Below are positions 61,502-64,000 of a DNA stretch of 64,000 bases, one piece after another. Every line of letters starts with the position of its first letter. Position 1 is the stretch's first letter. Under the pieces are notes generated by a model, which was not told the DNA's origin, made no database searches, and was given only the letters and a program-made list of their open reading frames with translations. Source of the stretch: Halomonas elongata (GTDB taxonomy: Bacteria; Pseudomonadota; Gammaproteobacteria; Pseudomonadales; Halomonadaceae); contig NZ_JAJQTQ010000008.1 in NCBI RefSeq assembly GCF_029081005.1, positions 97,837-161,836 on the forward strand, read 5' to 3'. Position numbers and translations under genes: made by a program.

Positions 61502-61927
61502 ATGCCGAAGGTACGCTATTACGCCGATCTCGTCGCCATCCTGGCCGGCCTCATGTGGCTGATGGTCTACTGGTCGGTGAGCTACTCGGTGCATATCGGC
61601 AATATCGAGCCCTTCCTCGCCGCCATGCTGCTGACCGGCAGCCTGATCCTGATCAGCTTCATGCACCGCCCCACCCGGGTGATGCTGCGACGCTACCATG
61701 TCCGCAAGCGGCGCACGGAGATGTGGATGCACATCCTTGCCCTGCCGCTTACCCTGGCCTTTCTGCTCGCGATCGGCATCGATTACCTGATCACCCCCCT
61801 GAACGGTGAACAGAAGATGCTGCTGTTCAACGTCATGGCCACCGCCGGCTGGCTGGTCTTCATCTTTACGCTCGCCGTCAAGCTGCTCATTCATACATTC
61901 ATCGAACGACGCAAGGCCAAGCGTTGA
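61502..61927 (+). CDS. Small membrane protein, four predicted helices, unknown function
   Basis: A 141-residue inner-membrane protein. Hydrophobic segments lie at about 8-30 ([20 protein letters not shown]), 38-54, 75-97 ([20 protein letters not shown]) and 107-128. Basic stretches [16 protein letters not shown] (about 58-73) and the C-terminal ERRKAKR suggest cytoplasmic loop and tail. Start ATG 61502 after GCGAGGACACC. I do not recognise the family. It stands alone, divergent from pyrC and convergent with a DadA-like gene, with a terminator-like repeat after it. Confidence 0.7.
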   Translation: MPKVRYYADLVAILAGLMWLMVYWSVSYSVHIGNIEPFLAAMLLTGSLILISFMHRPTRVMLRRYHVRKRRTEMWMHILALPLTLAFLLAIGIDYLITPLNGEQKMLLFNVMATAGWLVFIFTLAVKLLIHTFIERRKAKR

Positions 61928-61944
61928 GTTCCGCTCTCTATTAA

Positions 61945-62060
61945 CCCGGCAAGCTTTTATGTCGGGCCGGCGCAAGCCCGCGCCACACCAGAAGATCCGC
62001 GCATCTGCGCCAGCGTGGTGCGGGCGACAATCAAATAGATCAGGACGATCTATTTGATTG
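61945..62060 (+). repeat. Dispersed repeat family 3, copy B (bidirectional-terminator-like)
   Basis: Matches 40843-40956. A first hairpin is CCCGGCA with TGTCGGG (one G-T pair). The closing hairpin here is stronger: CAATCAAATAGAT (62028-62040) and ATCTATTTGATTG (62048-62060) pair over 13 bases with a 7-base loop. It fills the 138-base gap between the membrane-protein gene and the convergent DadA-like gene. Confidence 0.7.
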
Positions 62061-62065
62061 CCAGG

Positions 62066-63310
62066 TCAATAGAAACGATCGAAGCGATACGGCGCCATCT
62101 CGATCTCCGTCGCCTCGCCATCCATCATCTGCGAGAGCAAGCGACCGGTAGCAGGCCCGAGCGTGAAGCCATGATGGCCATGACCGAAGGCACACCATAG
62201 CCCTCGTTGCCCCGGCGCCGGACCAATGACCGGCTTCATGTCGGGCATGCATGGCCTGGCGCCCTTCCAGGGTGTCGACTCGAGACGCTCGCCCAGCGGG
62301 AAGAGTTCCTTGGCCCGCGCCTCGGCGGCCGCCAGTTGCTGGTGGTGAGGCGGTGCCTCGAGGCGTTCCAGCTCGGCACCCGTGGTCAGGCGAATGCCGG
62401 CCCGCATCGGTGCCAGCAGATAGCCCACTTCGGCATCCATCACCCAGTGATTCAGGCGAGCTCCGCCGGCGCTGCCGTAGTGCATGTGATAGCCACGCTT
62501 GACGAACAGCGGCACCGTCAGCCCCAGACGCTCGAGCCAGGCGCGCGACCAGGGCCCCATGGCAAGCACCACATCCGCCGCATGCCGATCCTGGCCATCG
62601 ACCTCGACACGCCATCCCTCGTCATCCCGCGCCACATCATTCACCTGGCCACACAGCACACGCCCGCCCTCGGCCTCGAAGGCCCGCGCATAGGCCTGCA
62701 CCAGCCCTCCCGGATCGGCCACCGACCAGGAATCCTGCCAGTGAACCGCCCCGGCCAGACCTGGTGACAGGTTCGGCTCCATGGCCGCAAGCTCGTCGGG
62801 CTCCAGGCGCCGGTAGTGAACGCCGAAACGGGCGTCGTTCGCCTCGGCATCCTCGAGCCGCACCGCCAGCTTGCCGGCATGGCGATACACCTCGAGCCAG
62901 CCATCTCGACGCACCAGGGACTCGGCGCCAGCGGCCTCGATCATGGGGGCATGGGCGTCGAGGCAGAGGCCGATCAAGGCGGCGTACTCGGGGATCAAGC
63001 GACGATAGCGGCTCGGGGCGGAGTTTCGCCAATACTGCAACAGCGGGCCCGCGGCACGCAGCATGCCGCCCGGGCGATAACGGATGTCGACTTCGCGATT
63101 GGGCAGCACCCGTGCCAGGGTGGCCAGATCGCGGGGAAAGGGATAGGGGCGCACCGCCTCACGCTGGATCAGCCCGGCGTTGCCGAAGGAGGTCTCGCGC
63201 CCGGGCTCGCGGCGGTCCACCAGCGTGACGTCGTGTCCACGTCGAGCCAGATGCCATGCCACCGACACCCCGACCATGCCGGCCCCCAGAACCATGATTT
63301 CCCGCGTCAT
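62066..63310 (-). CDS. D-amino-acid dehydrogenase-like FAD oxidoreductase
   Basis: A DadA-type flavoprotein of 414 residues (E. coli DadA 432), membrane-associated, that oxidises D-amino acids to 2-oxoacids. The FAD motif MVLGAGMVGVSVAWHLARRG is at about 6-25, followed by DVTLVDRREPGRETSFGNAG with the GNAG loop typical of the family. The C-terminal part has CMPDMKPVIGPAPGQRGLWC and FGHGHHGFTLGPATG, the flavin-binding GHG motif. Start ATG 63310. It lies 94 bases downstream of the TerB-like gene on the same strand. Specificity for a given amino acid cannot be read. Confidence 0.87.
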   Translation of the reverse strand: MTREIMVLGAGMVGVSVAWHLARRGHDVTLVDRREPGRETSFGNAGLIQREAVRPYPFPRDLATLARVLPNREVDIRYRPGGMLRAAGPLLQYWRNSAPSRYRRLIPEYAALIGLCLDAHAPMIEAAGAESLVRRDGWLEVYRHAGKLAVRLEDAEANDARFGVHYRRLEPDELAAMEPNLSPGLAGAVHWQDSWSVADPGGLVQAYARAFEAEGGRVLCGQVNDVARDDEGWRVEVDGQDRHAADVVLAMGPWSRAWLERLGLTVPLFVKRGYHMHYGSAGGARLNHWVMDAEVGYLLAPMRAGIRLTTGAELERLEAPPHHQQLAAAEARAKELFPLGERLESTPWKGARPCMPDMKPVIGPAPGQRGLWCAFGHGHHGFTLGPATGRLLSQMMDGEATEIEMAPYRFDRFY

Positions 63311-63346
63311 CCGACTCTCCTCTATCGTCCCTTTTCCGTCATGGGT

Positions 63347-63364
63347 CGTGGTCCCGGGACCACG
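63347..63364. other. 18-base perfect palindrome upstream of the DadA-like gene
   Basis: CGTGGTCCC followed by GGGACCACG, perfectly self-complementary with no loop, inside a wider CATG...CATG frame (CATGGGT on the left, GCCATG on the right). It lies 37 bases upstream of the DadA-like start and 41 bases after the TerB-like stop. It could be an operator or a transcript-end hairpin; no T-run follows. Confidence 0.5.
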
Positions 63365-63404
63365 CCATGAACGATTCTATCAGGACGATGCCGACCCGGC
63401 CGCC

Positions 63405-63878
63405 TCAGTCGGTTCCGGTCTCGCCTTCGGCACGCTGCTCCTCCATCAGCCGGGTACGCACGAAGTCCGAATGGCTGACATGCAAGAGTTCGGACAGGCG
63501 ACGAATGCGATGTTCTTCCAGCGCATCCTTTTCGCCATCGGCGAAGGCCAATGCCCACATCGACCTCACCAGTTCGACCCGTGCGTCATAATCGCACTCA
63601 TCGCGCACCAGTCGAACGAAACGATGGTGATCCACCGCCGTCTCGGTCTCGCGCTGGGCCAGATCCATCAGTTCGGCAAGCGCATCATCGTCGAGCCCGA
63701 GGCGCTGCTCGAGCTCGTCACGCAGGGCCTCGAGCTCGGCCGGGTCGAGGCGATAATCGGCACGAATCACTTCGCACAACAGTGCCGCCGTCGCCAGGGC
63801 CAGGGTCGGCGGCTCCCGTGTCTCCGACGTCGCCGTCATGTCGTTGATCCAGCGCTGTAGTGACGCCAGCATGGTCAT
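63405..63878 (-). CDS. TerB-family protein
   Basis: A soluble helical protein of 157 residues with a TerB (tellurite-resistance B/DjlA-type) domain. I start at ATG 63878 (MTMLASLQRWINDMTATSET), with AAGGAGA immediately upstream. Characteristic acidic helices are LATAALLCEVIRADYRLDPA (about 27-46), where AxLxxEVxRAD matches the family, and LVRSMWALAFADGEKDALEE (about 103-122). The acidic residues probably bind a metal ion. Stand-alone members of this family are common; direct tellurite resistance is not implied. The leader carries a family 1 element that ends two bases before the ribosome binding site. Confidence 0.85.
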   Translation of the reverse strand: MTMLASLQRWINDMTATSETREPPTLALATAALLCEVIRADYRLDPAELEALRDELEQRLGLDDDALAELMDLAQRETETAVDHHRFVRLVRDECDYDARVELVRSMWALAFADGEKDALEEHRIRRLSELLHVSHSDFVRTRLMEEQRAEGETGTD

Positions 63879-63888
63879 GTTCTCCTTG

Positions 63889-64000
63889 GGAAGTGCTGAA
63901 CAAATCGACGAGCGGAGCGAAGTACAAGGCGCACGGAGCACAGGAACCGGAGCCTATGGGGTATAGGTGAGGATTCCGAGCACCGCGCACAAATTCGCCG
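63889..64000 (-). mobile_element. Dispersed repeat family 1, copy 4 (cut by window edge)
   Basis: On the minus strand it reads CGGTGCTCGGAATCCTCA, stem CCTAT/ATAGG (63963-63967 with 63953-63957), CTCCGGTTCCTGTGCTCCG, and the right end CAGCACTTCC at 63889. Core and terminus match copies 2 and 3. The left end lies outside the window. In its own orientation it precedes the TerB-like gene and abuts its ribosome binding site. Confidence 0.7.

Noticed and set aside
63405..63878. Tellurite-resistance operon
   Set aside because: Only a lone TerB-type gene is present; terC, terD and terZ are absent, and single TerB-domain proteins are widespread.

Overview
The window looks like a chromosomal segment of a moderately halophilic gammaproteobacterium, most likely Halomonadaceae (Halomonas or a close relative). 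This is inferred from high GC coding sequence, a canonical tig-clpP-clpX-lon-hupB-ppiD block, luxS, and an osmoprotectant-type ABC importer. No rRNA, phage or IS transposase was seen. Almost every gene is intact, and many adjacent starts and stops overlap by 4 bases.

Layout. 1-4987: the end of a poly-N-acetylglucosamine operon, pgaA-pgaB-pgaC, cut by the left edge, with an AT-rich upstream region. 5953-8389: 5-oxoprolinase pxpA-pxpB-pxpC. 8427-14882: a four-gene MukBEF-like SMC system of the Wadjet (JetABCD/MksBEFG) class with the SMC gene first (C-B-A-D). 15265-21649: a gamma-glutamyl-polyamine catabolic unit (puuA, a puuB-like oxidase, an NhaC-type antiporter, a second FAD oxidase) with a divergent GntR regulator and a doubled palindromic operator. 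21662-28079: a branched-chain 2-oxoacid dehydrogenase operon (E1alpha, E1beta, E2) followed by a HigBA toxin-antitoxin pair and a Hanks-type kinase. 28445-30189: a LysR regulator and a divergent TSUP exporter. 30231-34003: an osmF-yehYXW importer. 34095-35054: a DUF1853 protein. 35205-39934: a polar amino-acid ABC importer divergent from a dimethylargininase-like hydrolase and a TetR regulator. 40227-40836: two small unknown genes behind a doubled operator-like palindrome. 40970-50211: housekeeping genes (cysS, glnS, ppiB, lpxH, a split methylenetetrahydrofolate reductase, a CobW GTPase, ppiD). 50407-56845: hupB, lon, clpX, clpP, tig. 57099-57548: four tRNA genes (Pro, Arg, His, His). 57720-63878: folD, luxS, mtn, pyrC, a membrane protein, a DadA-like oxidase and a TerB-like protein.

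Between the genes lie at least three families of short dispersed repeats. Family 1 is a ~141-144 bp MITE-like element with terminal inverted repeats and an internal hairpin whose arms change in a compensating way between four copies. Family 2 is a ~50 bp element upstream of jetC and upstream of pyrC. Family 3 is a ~115 bp hairpin element, and both copies lie between convergent gene ends, as a bidirectional terminator would. The SMC defence-type operon, the family 1 element and the arginine-derivative cluster are the most interesting parts. All functions are read from sequence alone; no database search was run.
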